In this document: positions 33,834 through 41,992 of the stretch, one piece after another | Position numbering within the stretch: position 1 is the stretch's first letter | How the letters are laid out: every line of letters begins with the position of its first letter | Assembly: GCF_004217045.1 (NCBI RefSeq) | Contig: NZ_SGXM01000010.1 | Coordinates: 62,001 to 126,000, forward strand | DNA: 64,000 nucleotides | Origin: Cupriavidus agavae | GTDB taxonomy: Bacteria; Pseudomonadota; Gammaproteobacteria; Burkholderiales; Burkholderiaceae | Reading direction: 5' to 3' | Program-made: the position numbers and the translations under genes | The notes under the pieces: model-generated | Told to the model about the DNA's origin: nothing | The model's input: only the letters and a program-made list of their open reading frames with translations | Database searches by the model: none

Positions 33834-35081
33834 TCAGCCGCGCCGCGGCACCACGAAGTCGGCCGCGAACGCCACGGCCATCGCCACGGCGCCGCAGGTG
33901 AAGATCAGCGCGTAGTTCTCGTGCGTATGCGAGAACAGCCATGCGTAACCGTAGCCGCCGAGCGCCTGGAACAGTGCGAACGACGCGGTGGCGCGGCTCC
34001 ACGCGGCGCGCTGCGCGGTGGGATCGTGCGGCATCATGTCCTGCAGCCGCCCCAGTACCATCGGCACGATACCGGGCGTGAACGCGCCCAGCACGATCGT
34101 GGCCGCCCACAACGCCGCCGTATGGTGGGACACGGCCAGCAAGCCCACGGCCAGCCCCTGCAGCACCATGGCGATGCGGTAGCCGATGCGGTACCCCACA
34201 CGTGCGCCGAGCCAACTGCTCACCAGCGGCCCGCTGATGGCGGCCAGCCCATACAGCACCCAATAACCGGCACCTACCGACGCGCCTTGCCCCAGCCCGC
34301 GCGCCACGTAGTCGACCAGCAGCACCATGGCCGGCACCAGGCCGAGCGCATTGGCCGCGTACTGGACGTAGATCACGCGCAGCGCATTGCGGTGCGCGGC
34401 CAGCGCGCCGTCCGCCGCGTGGTGGCCGGTGGCCGACGGTGCCGGCATGCCGGGCGGCGTGTCGCTGGCCGGCCAGCCAGGCCAGCTCGCGGCGGTCAGG
34501 ACCAGTGAGACGACACCGAGCCCGATCCATGTGGCCTGCAGGCCGAGCCGGAGCAGCTCCGGCACCAGCGTGCCGGACGCGGCGATGCCGAGCCCCAGCC
34601 CCAGAAAGATGAGTCCGCTGACGAACGCGCGGCGTGCCGGTGCGATGTGCGGCAGGATGGCCGTGGCAACCAGCACCATGATCGCGCCGCCCGCCAGCCC
34701 CGACAGAAAGCGCCAGAAGAAGAACCAGCCGACCGAAAGCGGCACCGCGCAGGCGAAGAACGCGGCCGTGGCGGCCACCATGAGCCAGCGCAGCGCGTGG
34801 CGGTTCGACATCCGCGCGGCCAGTGGCCGTCCCAGCAACGCGCCGGCAAGATAACCGGCGAAGTTGGCGGCGCCGAGCATCACGGCGTCGGATGCGCTGA
34901 ACCAGTGCGCCTGGATCAGTGCGGGAATCAGCGGCGTGTAGGCAAAGCGGGCCAGGCCGATGGCGACCAGGCTCGCGCAGAGACCGGCCAGCGCGGCGTG
35001 CAGCGCCTGGCGGTCGAGCGTCTCGGCAGCGGCGGCCGGGGCGGGTGCGCCGGAAGTGTTGACAGTGGCGTCTTGTGACAT
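33834..35081 (-). CDS. MFS transporter, YbfB/YjiJ-like
   Basis: 415-residue, 12-helix-type permease. A Ser/Ala-rich cytoplasmic N-terminus of about 25 residues precedes LCASLVAIGLARFAYTPLIPAL, whose GLARFAYTPLIP is the signature of the YbfB/YjiJ group. The loop after the second helix has GRPLAARMSNRHAL in place of the canonical motif A. Function is unknown; relatives are annotated as putative sugar or drug transporters. It lies 101 bases downstream of the TetR gene on the same strand and is probably controlled by it. Confidence 0.87.
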   Translation of the reverse strand: MSQDATVNTSGAPAPAAAAETLDRQALHAALAGLCASLVAIGLARFAYTPLIPALIQAHWFSASDAVMLGAANFAGYLAGALLGRPLAARMSNRHALRWLMVAATAAFFACAVPLSVGWFFFWRFLSGLAGGAIMVLVATAILPHIAPARRAFVSGLIFLGLGLGIAASGTLVPELLRLGLQATWIGLGVVSLVLTAASWPGWPASDTPPGMPAPSATGHHAADGALAAHRNALRVIYVQYAANALGLVPAMVLLVDYVARGLGQGASVGAGYWVLYGLAAISGPLVSSWLGARVGYRIGYRIAMVLQGLAVGLLAVSHHTAALWAATIVLGAFTPGIVPMVLGRLQDMMPHDPTAQRAAWSRATASFALFQALGGYGYAWLFSHTHENYALIFTCGAVAMAVAFAADFVVPRRG

Positions 35082-35182
35082 GGGGCGGTCCTCGATTCTT
35101 CTGTTTGCGCGGGACGAGCGGCACCCCCACGCGGCGCGGGCCGCGTGTCGGGTGTCAGGGATTCAACGGAGGAAGAAGGGCT

Positions 35183-35791
35183 TCAGCCCGGTCCGTGATG
35201 CGTGGCGCGCAGTTTCAGCACGGCCAGCGCGGGCCGCACCGTGGCTTCCAGCAGCGCCCGGTCCGGCATCACGCGCGACAGCACGCGCATGCCCACCTGC
35301 AGGGACAGCAGCATCGACGCGACGTCGTCGGCGTCATGGCTGGGAGCGATACTGCCGTCGGCCTGTGCGGCGGTTACCAGCCGCGCGAAGAAATCGCGCA
35401 GCATCGCCAGTTCCGTGGCCACCGCCGCCTGCATCTCGGGATCGTCGGGCGAGGCTTCGAGCGCCGTATTGATCAGCATGCAGCCACGATGGGGCAGTTC
35501 GCGGGCGCCACGTTCGATGCTCTCGGCGAAAAACTGCTCCAGCGCCTGCGCAGGCGGATAGCCCGCCTCGATCCGGAGCATGCGTTCGCGCAGCGAGCGG
35601 TTCAGGTAGTCATCGAGCGCCTGCAGGAACAACTGGCGCTTGTCGCCAAAGGCGTTGTAAAGGCTGGGCTGCGTCAGGCCCATGGCCTGCGTCAGCTCGC
35701 GGGTCGAGGTGGCCTGGTAGCCCTTGGCCCAGAAGGTTTCCTGGGCGGCGGCCAGTGCCGTCTGCGCATCAAACTGCCGGGGGCGAGCCAT
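35183..35791 (-). CDS. TetR-family transcriptional regulator
   Basis: 202 residues. N-terminal HTH: ALAAAQETFWAKGYQATSTRELTQAMGL, in parts as ETFWAKGYQATSTRE and LTQPSLYNAFGDKRQLF. The C-terminal ligand-binding domain is all-helical (TetR_C_33-like, with RGCMLINTALE as a recognisable patch). Two copies of an operator-like sequence lie within 70 bases upstream, indicating autoregulation, and the MFS gene downstream is the presumed structural target. Inducer unknown. Confidence 0.93.
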   Translation of the reverse strand: MARPRQFDAQTALAAAQETFWAKGYQATSTRELTQAMGLTQPSLYNAFGDKRQLFLQALDDYLNRSLRERMLRIEAGYPPAQALEQFFAESIERGARELPHRGCMLINTALEASPDDPEMQAAVATELAMLRDFFARLVTAAQADGSIAPSHDADDVASMLLSLQVGMRVLSRVMPDRALLEATVRPALAVLKLRATHHGPG

Positions 35792-35802
35792 GGCGGTCCT
35801 TG

Positions 35803-35820
35803 TTTTGTATCGATCGGTAT
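35803..35820 (+). promoter_or_regulatory. Operator-like site 1 upstream of the TetR gene
   Basis: TTTTGTATCGATCGGTAT contains the palindromic core CGATCG flanked by TTTTGTA. An inverted second copy lies 18 bases away (35839-35858). Likely TetR binding sites that overlap the regulator's promoter. Confidence 0.58.
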
Positions 35821-35838
35821 GAAACCATGCGAGCGATT

Positions 35839-35858
35839 ATAGATCGATCGCTACAAAA
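35839..35858 (-). promoter_or_regulatory. Operator-like site 2 upstream of the TetR gene
   Basis: On the minus strand TTTTGTAGCGATCGATCTAT shares TTTTGTA-N-CGATCG with site 1. It sits just 25 bases from the stop of tssE. Confidence 0.55.
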
Positions 35859-35883
35859 CGTAATGTCCCTACTCTTGGAAGGG

Positions 35884-36315
35884 TCAGAGCCGGTCTTGCT
35901 GCGCGCGGCGCAGCGTCAGGCGGGTCTTGCCATCAGGCGTGAAATGGGTGCCGAAACGCACCAGCCCGGCCTGATGCAGGTGGCAACTCATCGTGAAGCT
36001 CAGCAGCATGCCGGGCTCGGTCGCGTCGATCACGATGTCGATCGCCTTGAGGCGCGGCTCGTATCGCAGCAACGTGGTTTCTATCTCGCGCTTGAGCGTG
36101 TGGGCGGATGCCGGCAGGTGCCGATAAATCCGCGACAGATCGCCCAGACCGTAATCCGGCAAATGGGCCAGAGCGCCGCGCCGGCTGTTCAGGATGCGCT
36201 GGATGTTGTCGCGCACGGAAAGGAAGGTCTGCGTGGCCGCATCGAATTCGTCAATCGCCACGCCATCGGCAAAGTAGCCCGTCACGGCCTCGAACAGCCC
36301 CGGCCCGCCGCGCAT
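35884..36315 (-). CDS. tssE: T6SS baseplate subunit TssE (gp25-like)
   Basis: 143-residue homologue of phage gp25, which forms the inner baseplate of the contractile injection system. The GPW/gp25 core is visible: RDNIQRILNSRRGALAHLP, DYGLGDLS, and LRYEPRLKAIDIVID. Length is normal for TssE. The ATG overlaps the clpV stop by one base. It ends the minus-strand arm, last after tssH. Confidence 0.92.
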   Translation of the reverse strand: MRGGPGLFEAVTGYFADGVAIDEFDAATQTFLSVRDNIQRILNSRRGALAHLPDYGLGDLSRIYRHLPASAHTLKREIETTLLRYEPRLKAIDIVIDATEPGMLLSFTMSCHLHQAGLVRFGTHFTPDGKTRLTLRRAQQDRL

Positions 36316-38951
36316 CAGCGGCCCTCCGCCGCAAACTCGACGCCGATGCCGTCAGCCTCGGAGAAGGACAGGCGGATCGCGCCGGGCGCTTCGCCCCGGC
36401 CGGCACGCACCAGCAGTTCGCGTGACAGCACCGGCAGGATCTGCTGGTCGAGCAGGCTGTCGATGTTGCGCGCGCCCGTATCGGGCAGCAGGCAGGCCCG
36501 CGCAAGCTCCGTCACCAGCGCGTCGTCGCATTCCAGCGGCACGCCGAACCGGCGCGCGATGCGCCCCTCCACCTTGGAGAGCTTCATTCGGACGATCGTC
36601 GCCATGGCGTCGGCGCCCAGCGGCTGGAACACCACGGTCTGGAAGCGCGCCAGCAGGGCCGGCTGGAAATGGTCCGCCAGCCGGGGCCGGATGGCCTCCA
36701 TCAGCATCGCGGGCGTGGTCCGGCCGCCCGCCTGTTCCATGGCCTCGCTGGCCGCGAGGATTTCGCCGGCTCCCAGGTTCGACGTCATGACGATGACCGT
36801 ATTGCGGAAATCGATCACGCGCCCCTCGCCGTCGCGCATGAAGCCGCGGTCGAACACCTGATAGAACAGGCTCAGTACGTCGCGGTGCGCCTTCTCGACC
36901 TCGTCGAGCAGCACCACGCTGTAGGGCCGCTGGCGCACGGCTTCGGTCAGGATACCGCCCTCGCCATAGCCGACATAGCCCGGCGGCGACCCCTTGAGTT
37001 GCGAGACGGTATGCGCCTCCTGATACTCGGACAGATTGATGGTGATCAGCGAGCGATCGCCGCCGAACATCGCGTCGGCCAGCGCGCGCGCCGTTTCGGT
37101 CTTGCCCGTGCCCGAGGGTCCGGTCAACAGGAAGACGCCGAGCGGCGATTCCTCGCCATTGAGCCCGGCCTTGGCCGCGCGCAGCCGCATGGCGATGGCG
37201 GACAGCGCGTCGTCCTGGCCCACCACGGCCTGGCCGAGCCGGGCTTCGAGTTCGAGTATCGTGGCCAGTTCGTTGGCCAGCAGGCTGTCGACCGGTACCC
37301 CGGTCCAGTCTGCAATCACCTGCGCCACCGCGCTTTCGCCGATCTCCGCGTGCACCAGCGCCGCCTCGCCGGGGACCGCGAGGGTTGCGTGCCTTGCCGC
37401 GATCGTCGTCTCCAGCGCTGCGCGTGCCTCGGGCCCGTCAGCCGCCTGCCAGCGTTCACGCAGTGTCACCAGTTCATCGACGGCCGACTGCTGCATGGCG
37501 AACGCGGCTTCCAGCCGTTGCCGCTCGCTTTCCAGCACGGCCAGTTCGGCGTCGATCGATGCCAGCCGCTCGCCCTGGCGTGTGCCGGTCACGCACTGGT
37601 CATGTTCGAGCGCTTGGCGCTCGCGTTGCAGCGCGGCCTGCCGGGCCTCGCACGTGCGCAGCGCAATCGGCCGGGTTTGCTGGCTCATGCGCACGCGCGC
37701 CGCTGCGGTGTCGAGCAGGTCCACGGCCTTGTCCGGCAACTGGCGTCCCGTGAGATAGCGGCGCGAGAGGCGCACGGCCGCGGCCACGGCGGCATCGGTC
37801 ACATGCACGCCGTGGTGCTGCGCATAGCGGTCCTTCAGGCCACGCAGCATCAGGCAGGCGCCCGCGTCGTCGGGCTCATCGACCTTGACCATCTGGAAGC
37901 GCCGCTCCAGCGCCGCGTCGCGCTCGAAGTAGCGCTTGTACTCCGACCACGTGGTAGCCGCGATGGTGCGCAGTTCACCGCGTGCCAGCGCCGGCTTGAG
38001 CAGGTTGGCGGCGTCAGCGCCGCCAGCGCTGTTGCCCGCGCCGATCAGCGTGTGCGCCTCGTCGATGAACAGCAGGATCGGCGTGGGCGACTGCTGCACG
38101 GCCTCGATCACGTTCCGGAGCCGTTGCTCGAACTCGCCCTTGACCCCCGCGCCGGCTTGCAGCAGCCCGAGATCGAGTGTCAGCACGGCCACGTCGCGGA
38201 TCACCGCCGGCACGTCGCCCTCGGCGATCATCAGCGCCAGCCCTTCTACCAGCGCCGTCTTGCCGACGCCGGGCTCGCCCACGAGGATGGGATTGTTCTT
38301 GCGGCGCCGCGCGAGGATATCGACCATCTGCCGGATTTCCACCTCGCGGCCGAACACGGGGTCGATGCGTCCTTCGCGGGCCTTGGCAGTGAGGTCGGTC
38401 GTGAAGCGTGCCAGCACGCCGTAATCGGCGGCGGCCGGTAGCGACGGCGAGGAATCGGGTGGCCCGGCATCGCGCTCGCCCGAGATGCCGTCGAGTTCGC
38501 AAAGCTCCTGCAGTACCTGTGCCGACGGAATGCTCAGCAGCGGCCAGGCTTCGGGCGCGCGCAGCAGACCCGGGGTATCGGCCAGCGCGGCCAGCAGGTG
38601 CGCGGAGCGGATCGATCCCGCAGGTGCCGTGGCGTCCAGCGATGCCTTGAGCCACGCGGCTTCCAGCCATTGGCCCACGCGCGGCGACAGCCCCGGTTTG
38701 CCGCGCAGGTCATGCGGCAGGTGTTCGATGGCGGCCAGCAGCCCGGTCCAGATGGCGTCGACATCGATGTCATGGCGGCGCAGGATCGCGTGCAGGTCGC
38801 CGTCCCCGGGTTCCAGCAGCTTGATGAGCCAGTGCTCCACCTCGATATCGCGGTGCGCCCGCGTCTCGCAGAGGCTGGCGGCTTCGGCCAGCGCATGCGC
38901 GCAATGCGCGTTGAGGCGGCGGAGGAGCGGTGCGTAGTCTCGGGCTTTCAT
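36315..38951 (-). CDS. tssH: T6SS AAA+ ATPase TssH (ClpV)
   Basis: Hexameric unfoldase that disassembles the contracted TssB/TssC sheath. 878 residues: an N-terminal Clp_N domain with ClpV-type variation, a first AAA+ module (Walker A GEPGVGKTALVEG, Walker B ILLFIDEAHTLIGAG), a middle coiled-coil domain, and a second AAA+ module (TGPSGTGKTETARALA, SVVLLDEVEKAH). Both ATPase sites are intact. It is separated from hcp by 130 bases that hold a hairpin and a strongly pyrimidine-rich leader. Confidence 0.96.
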   Translation of the reverse strand: MKARDYAPLLRRLNAHCAHALAEAASLCETRAHRDIEVEHWLIKLLEPGDGDLHAILRRHDIDVDAIWTGLLAAIEHLPHDLRGKPGLSPRVGQWLEAAWLKASLDATAPAGSIRSAHLLAALADTPGLLRAPEAWPLLSIPSAQVLQELCELDGISGERDAGPPDSSPSLPAAADYGVLARFTTDLTAKAREGRIDPVFGREVEIRQMVDILARRRKNNPILVGEPGVGKTALVEGLALMIAEGDVPAVIRDVAVLTLDLGLLQAGAGVKGEFEQRLRNVIEAVQQSPTPILLFIDEAHTLIGAGNSAGGADAANLLKPALARGELRTIAATTWSEYKRYFERDAALERRFQMVKVDEPDDAGACLMLRGLKDRYAQHHGVHVTDAAVAAAVRLSRRYLTGRQLPDKAVDLLDTAAARVRMSQQTRPIALRTCEARQAALQRERQALEHDQCVTGTRQGERLASIDAELAVLESERQRLEAAFAMQQSAVDELVTLRERWQAADGPEARAALETTIAARHATLAVPGEAALVHAEIGESAVAQVIADWTGVPVDSLLANELATILELEARLGQAVVGQDDALSAIAMRLRAAKAGLNGEESPLGVFLLTGPSGTGKTETARALADAMFGGDRSLITINLSEYQEAHTVSQLKGSPPGYVGYGEGGILTEAVRQRPYSVVLLDEVEKAHRDVLSLFYQVFDRGFMRDGEGRVIDFRNTVIVMTSNLGAGEILAASEAMEQAGGRTTPAMLMEAIRPRLADHFQPALLARFQTVVFQPLGADAMATIVRMKLSKVEGRIARRFGVPLECDDALVTELARACLLPDTGARNIDSLLDQQILPVLSRELLVRAGRGEAPGAIRLSFSEADGIGVEFAAEGR

Positions 38952-39033
38952 GGGCGATCGGCAGCGGCTGGGGAGGCAAGGAGGGAGGAAGCGGTGGCCA
39001 GGGAGGCAGCGGGGAAGCCGAAGGAAGCGGGCA

Positions 39034-39061
39034 GCCCGTCACGTCCGCGCGACAGACGGGC
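39034..39061 (-). other. Hairpin between hcp and clpV
   Basis: GCCCGTC and GACGGGC form a seven-base-pair stem about 20 bases after the hcp stop. No U-run follows, so it is not a standard terminator. It could protect the 3' end of a processed hcp message. The following leader (about 38955-39032) is almost purely C/T on the transcribed strand. Confidence 0.42.
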
Positions 39062-39081
39062 GCCCGTTGGCTACCTGCGGA

Positions 39082-39567
39082 TCAGGAGCGTTCGTTCCAG
39101 CTGTCCGCGTGGATGATGTTGCCGTCCTTGTAAGCCCAGGTGATCTTTTCGTAACGCAGTTCGATGTCTTCGAGGTGGTTGTGCTTCTCGAACGCCGGGT
39201 TCTTGATGTCGAGCATGCGCGGCGTGACGCCCACCACCTTCACGTTTTCGAGCTTGGTGTTGAAGTACTCCTTCTCCTTGCCGGCATCGTCGATCCGGTA
39301 CCACTTGATTTCGATCGACTTCAGCGTCTGGCCGCTCGTGACGGCCTTGTAGAGGTACGGCGACGACGCATCGGTTTCCTTCGTGAACAGGATGGGCCGG
39401 TGCACGCGCGTGCCGGTCAGCTTGCCGGTGTTCGAATCGGTCGGAATGTTGACGCCGTGTTCGAACGCCACCAGTTCCACGCTGCCCTCGCGGCCCGATA
39501 CGGTCACGGAGCCCTTGATATCGGCGCCGCCATCGTCCTTGATCCACATGTATGCGGGAATTGCCAT
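39082..39567 (-). CDS. hcp: T6SS tube protein Hcp (TssD)
   Basis: 161-residue subunit of the inner tube and a chaperone for effectors. It begins MAIPAYMWIKDDGGADIKGS and keeps the Hcp1-family patches ELVAFEHGVNIPTDSNTGKLTG, in parts as ELVAFEHGVNIP and NTGKLTGTRVHRP, and ENVKVVGVTPRMLDIKN. Typical length. It sits six bases after the OmpA-domain gene and is followed by a hairpin before clpV, which could allow hcp mRNA to accumulate above its neighbours. Confidence 0.96.
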   Translation of the reverse strand: MAIPAYMWIKDDGGADIKGSVTVSGREGSVELVAFEHGVNIPTDSNTGKLTGTRVHRPILFTKETDASSPYLYKAVTSGQTLKSIEIKWYRIDDAGKEKEYFNTKLENVKVVGVTPRMLDIKNPAFEKHNHLEDIELRYEKITWAYKDGNIIHADSWNERS

Positions 39568-39573
39568 GGTGTC

Positions 39574-41331
39574 TTACTCCTTCGATGGGAATGAACAGGC
39601 CGGGTGGCCAGGGGTAGCCGGATCGCCGCCACGTGCGTCGCGGCAGTCCGGCACAAGCGTGATCTCGACGCGGCGGTTGGCCGCGCGGCCCGCCACCGTG
39701 TCGTTCGAAGCCTTGGGACGCGTGGCGCCATAGCCCTGCACCGCGAAGTGGGTGAGCGGCAACGCGGCGGCGTCGGCGAGCCAGTCCCGCACCGATGCGG
39801 CGCGCGCCTCGGACAGCCTGACATTGGCCTGCGCGTTGCCGGTGGAGTCGGTGTGGCCGGCCACGAGCACGCGCTTGTCGGGATGCGCCTTGATCATGTC
39901 GAGCGCACCGATCAGCACGCGGTTGGAGCCTGGATTCAGCGTGGCGCTGCCGCTGCGGAACAGCGACAGGCTGTCGAGTTCGATCGTGGCCGGCGGCGGT
40001 GGGGGCGGCTGGTAGCCGTCGATCAGCCGCGCCAGCGGCTCGCGCAGCGTGCCGCCGCGATAGAAGCCAAGCGCCAGCCGAACCGGGACGCCGTTTCGCG
40101 CATGACGGTCGAGTTCCTCGCGGTCGCGCCGCAGGACCGCCAGCGCGTCACGCCGCGCCGCATCCCGCTCGACCGTCAGCGTCTCGTAGTGCGCCATGTC
40201 AGCCATGACCCGAGCCACGAGCGCACGGTTCTGCCAGGCCGAAGCGGCCGCTGCGGCGCAGAACGCCACGCAGAGCCATGCGAATCCATGGGCCAGGGCG
40301 CGAGGCAGCACGGACTGCGCATGCCGGACGGCAAGGCCACGCGCAAGCGCGTCAGGCAGCGGAAACGCGGCGCGCCGTCCGTCCCGGGTCTGCGGGGCAA
40401 GGCTGGTCTGGCGTGTGACATACATCGTCAGGCGCGAACCGGCCACGGGCGCGCCGGCGGTAGCGATGACGGCGCAGGCCCAGAGCGAAAGCGGCGGTCC
40501 CGCGTGGCGGCGGTCCGGCTGATCCTGCTGTAGTGCCGGCAGCACCGTGTCGATGGTCCATCGGGCCAGTGCTGCCAGCCGGGCGCCGCGGTACATCCGC
40601 GCCGCGCGGTCTGCTGGTTGCACCTGGGCCGCGTAGCTGGCCAACTGAAGCGCCAGCGCGTCGAGCATGTCTCCGCCCTGGGGCGTGGTGGCAATCTGGA
40701 ACCACGGACAGTCGTCGGACGGACCATCGGCTTCGGCCGTCTGGATCGCGAGGCAGGCTGGCAGCGGGTAGCCGACCGCGCGGCTGGCGGCCCCGATCGT
40801 CGATCGCCACTGCCACAGCGTGGTCGCCATCGCTGGCGACAGGGCTGGCGAGGGGGCCGGAGACACGGTTGACGACACCTCTGCCTGATCGGCGCTGACC
40901 AGGCAAGCGACCGCCTCCGGGCCTTGCCCGAGCCGCCATTGCTTCAATACGGCAGCCACTTCGGCCAGCCGATCCGACGCGTCGATGCGCACCCAGATTG
41001 CGGCGTCGGTAATCCGTACCACGGCATCGCCAAAGGCTCGGGTGAGTGTGTCCGGGCTGTCGCCCAATACCAGCACCAACGCCGTATTGCTGCGGATGTC
41101 GCCGGGCAGGGCGGCCAGCGACGCGTCGATGGCCGCGAGCACGGCCGCCGCGGCATCGCGCCGTGCTCTGGCGCGTCGCCCCACGAGCACGATGGCCACC
41201 GCGACGGCGGTCACCACGCATCCCGCGAACAGCCAGTTCCAGGTGGTGTCCAGCGGTGAGCTCAACGCGAGCCAGCCCAGCGAGAGCGCGGCCATCCAGG
41301 CCAGCATGGAGCGATAGGGATAGGCCGACAC
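39574..41331 (-). CDS. T6SS-associated OmpA-domain membrane protein
   Basis: 585 residues from a GTG at 41331, eleven bases after the tssL stop; an ATG eight codons in is an alternative. Two membrane helices lie near residues 8-55 and a third around 365-385. The intervening 300 residues are cytoplasmic or periplasmic and unrecognised. The C-terminal 120 residues are an OmpA peptidoglycan-binding domain (LVAGHTDSTGNAQANVRLSEARA, given as VAGHTDSTGNAQAN and LSEARAASVRDWL, then GYGATRP and NRRVEITL). TssL here lacks its own OmpA tail, so this protein may supply the cell-wall anchor of the TssJLM complex. Confidence 0.83.
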   Translation of the reverse strand: MSAYPYRSMLAWMAALSLGWLALSSPLDTTWNWLFAGCVVTAVAVAIVLVGRRARARRDAAAAVLAAIDASLAALPGDIRSNTALVLVLGDSPDTLTRAFGDAVVRITDAAIWVRIDASDRLAEVAAVLKQWRLGQGPEAVACLVSADQAEVSSTVSPAPSPALSPAMATTLWQWRSTIGAASRAVGYPLPACLAIQTAEADGPSDDCPWFQIATTPQGGDMLDALALQLASYAAQVQPADRAARMYRGARLAALARWTIDTVLPALQQDQPDRRHAGPPLSLWACAVIATAGAPVAGSRLTMYVTRQTSLAPQTRDGRRAAFPLPDALARGLAVRHAQSVLPRALAHGFAWLCVAFCAAAAASAWQNRALVARVMADMAHYETLTVERDAARRDALAVLRRDREELDRHARNGVPVRLALGFYRGGTLREPLARLIDGYQPPPPPPATIELDSLSLFRSGSATLNPGSNRVLIGALDMIKAHPDKRVLVAGHTDSTGNAQANVRLSEARAASVRDWLADAAALPLTHFAVQGYGATRPKASNDTVAGRAANRRVEITLVPDCRDARGGDPATPGHPACSFPSKE

Positions 41332-41341
41332 GATCGCCCCG

Positions 41342-41992
41342 TCAGCCAGCCAGCTGCGCGATCGACGCCGCGAGCCAACGGTCGAGCGCCAGATAGACCA
41401 GCCCCGCGCCCGCCAGCGATCCCACCACCCAGGCCAGCGGCGAGGCCTGCGGCAGGCCGCGCGCCCTGGCATACGGCACGACGATGGCGTGCGCGTCGGC
41501 GGCATGATCGGCCGGAGCCAGACGTGCGTCGAGTGCGCGCATCAGCGCCTCGCGTGCGCCGGCACCGTCGCGTGCAAAGCGTCCCTGGAAGCCGAGCCCC
41601 AGTACGGTCTGGAATACAACGAGCAGCGGAAGTACGGGCTGGGGTTCGGCCAGCCGCGTCTCGATCCGCGCCACCAGTTCCTCGCCGGCCTGATGCGTGT
41701 TGAACTCGGCCACCTGGAGCGGCTCGCGCTCCCAGGCGTCGCGGTCGGCGCCGGCCAGCCGCTGTAGCGCCACCTCGTCGAGCAGCGCGCATTGCGCATA
41801 CGCGGCGTCCTGGACAACCGCGGCCGGGTGACCGGCCGCCGCCATTTCCTCGCGCAGCCGTGCCAGCAACCCCTGGCAGGTCTGCCTGAAGCTGGAAAAC
41901 CCTTGCGCCGTCGTGGCGCCGTCGGCCAGTTCGGACACGATCAGCGCGGTGTCGCGCAGCGCCAGCGGAGCGATCGGATGGGAACCTGTCAT
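41342..41992 (-). CDS. tssL: T6SS membrane-complex protein TssL (DotU, short form)
   Basis: 216-residue DotU-type protein: a cytoplasmic helical hook domain (AQCALLDEVALQ, EFNTHQAGEELVARIE, VLPLLVVFQTVLGLGFQGRF) followed by one C-terminal membrane helix (near residues 185-205). There is no peptidoglycan-binding extension. TssL recruits the baseplate through TssK and pairs with TssM. It overlaps tssK by ATGA, in keeping with their interaction. Confidence 0.94.
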   Translation of the reverse strand: MTGSHPIAPLALRDTALIVSELADGATTAQGFSSFRQTCQGLLARLREEMAAAGHPAAVVQDAAYAQCALLDEVALQRLAGADRDAWEREPLQVAEFNTHQAGEELVARIETRLAEPQPVLPLLVVFQTVLGLGFQGRFARDGAGAREALMRALDARLAPADHAADAHAIVVPYARARGLPQASPLAWVVGSLAGAGLVYLALDRWLAASIAQLAG

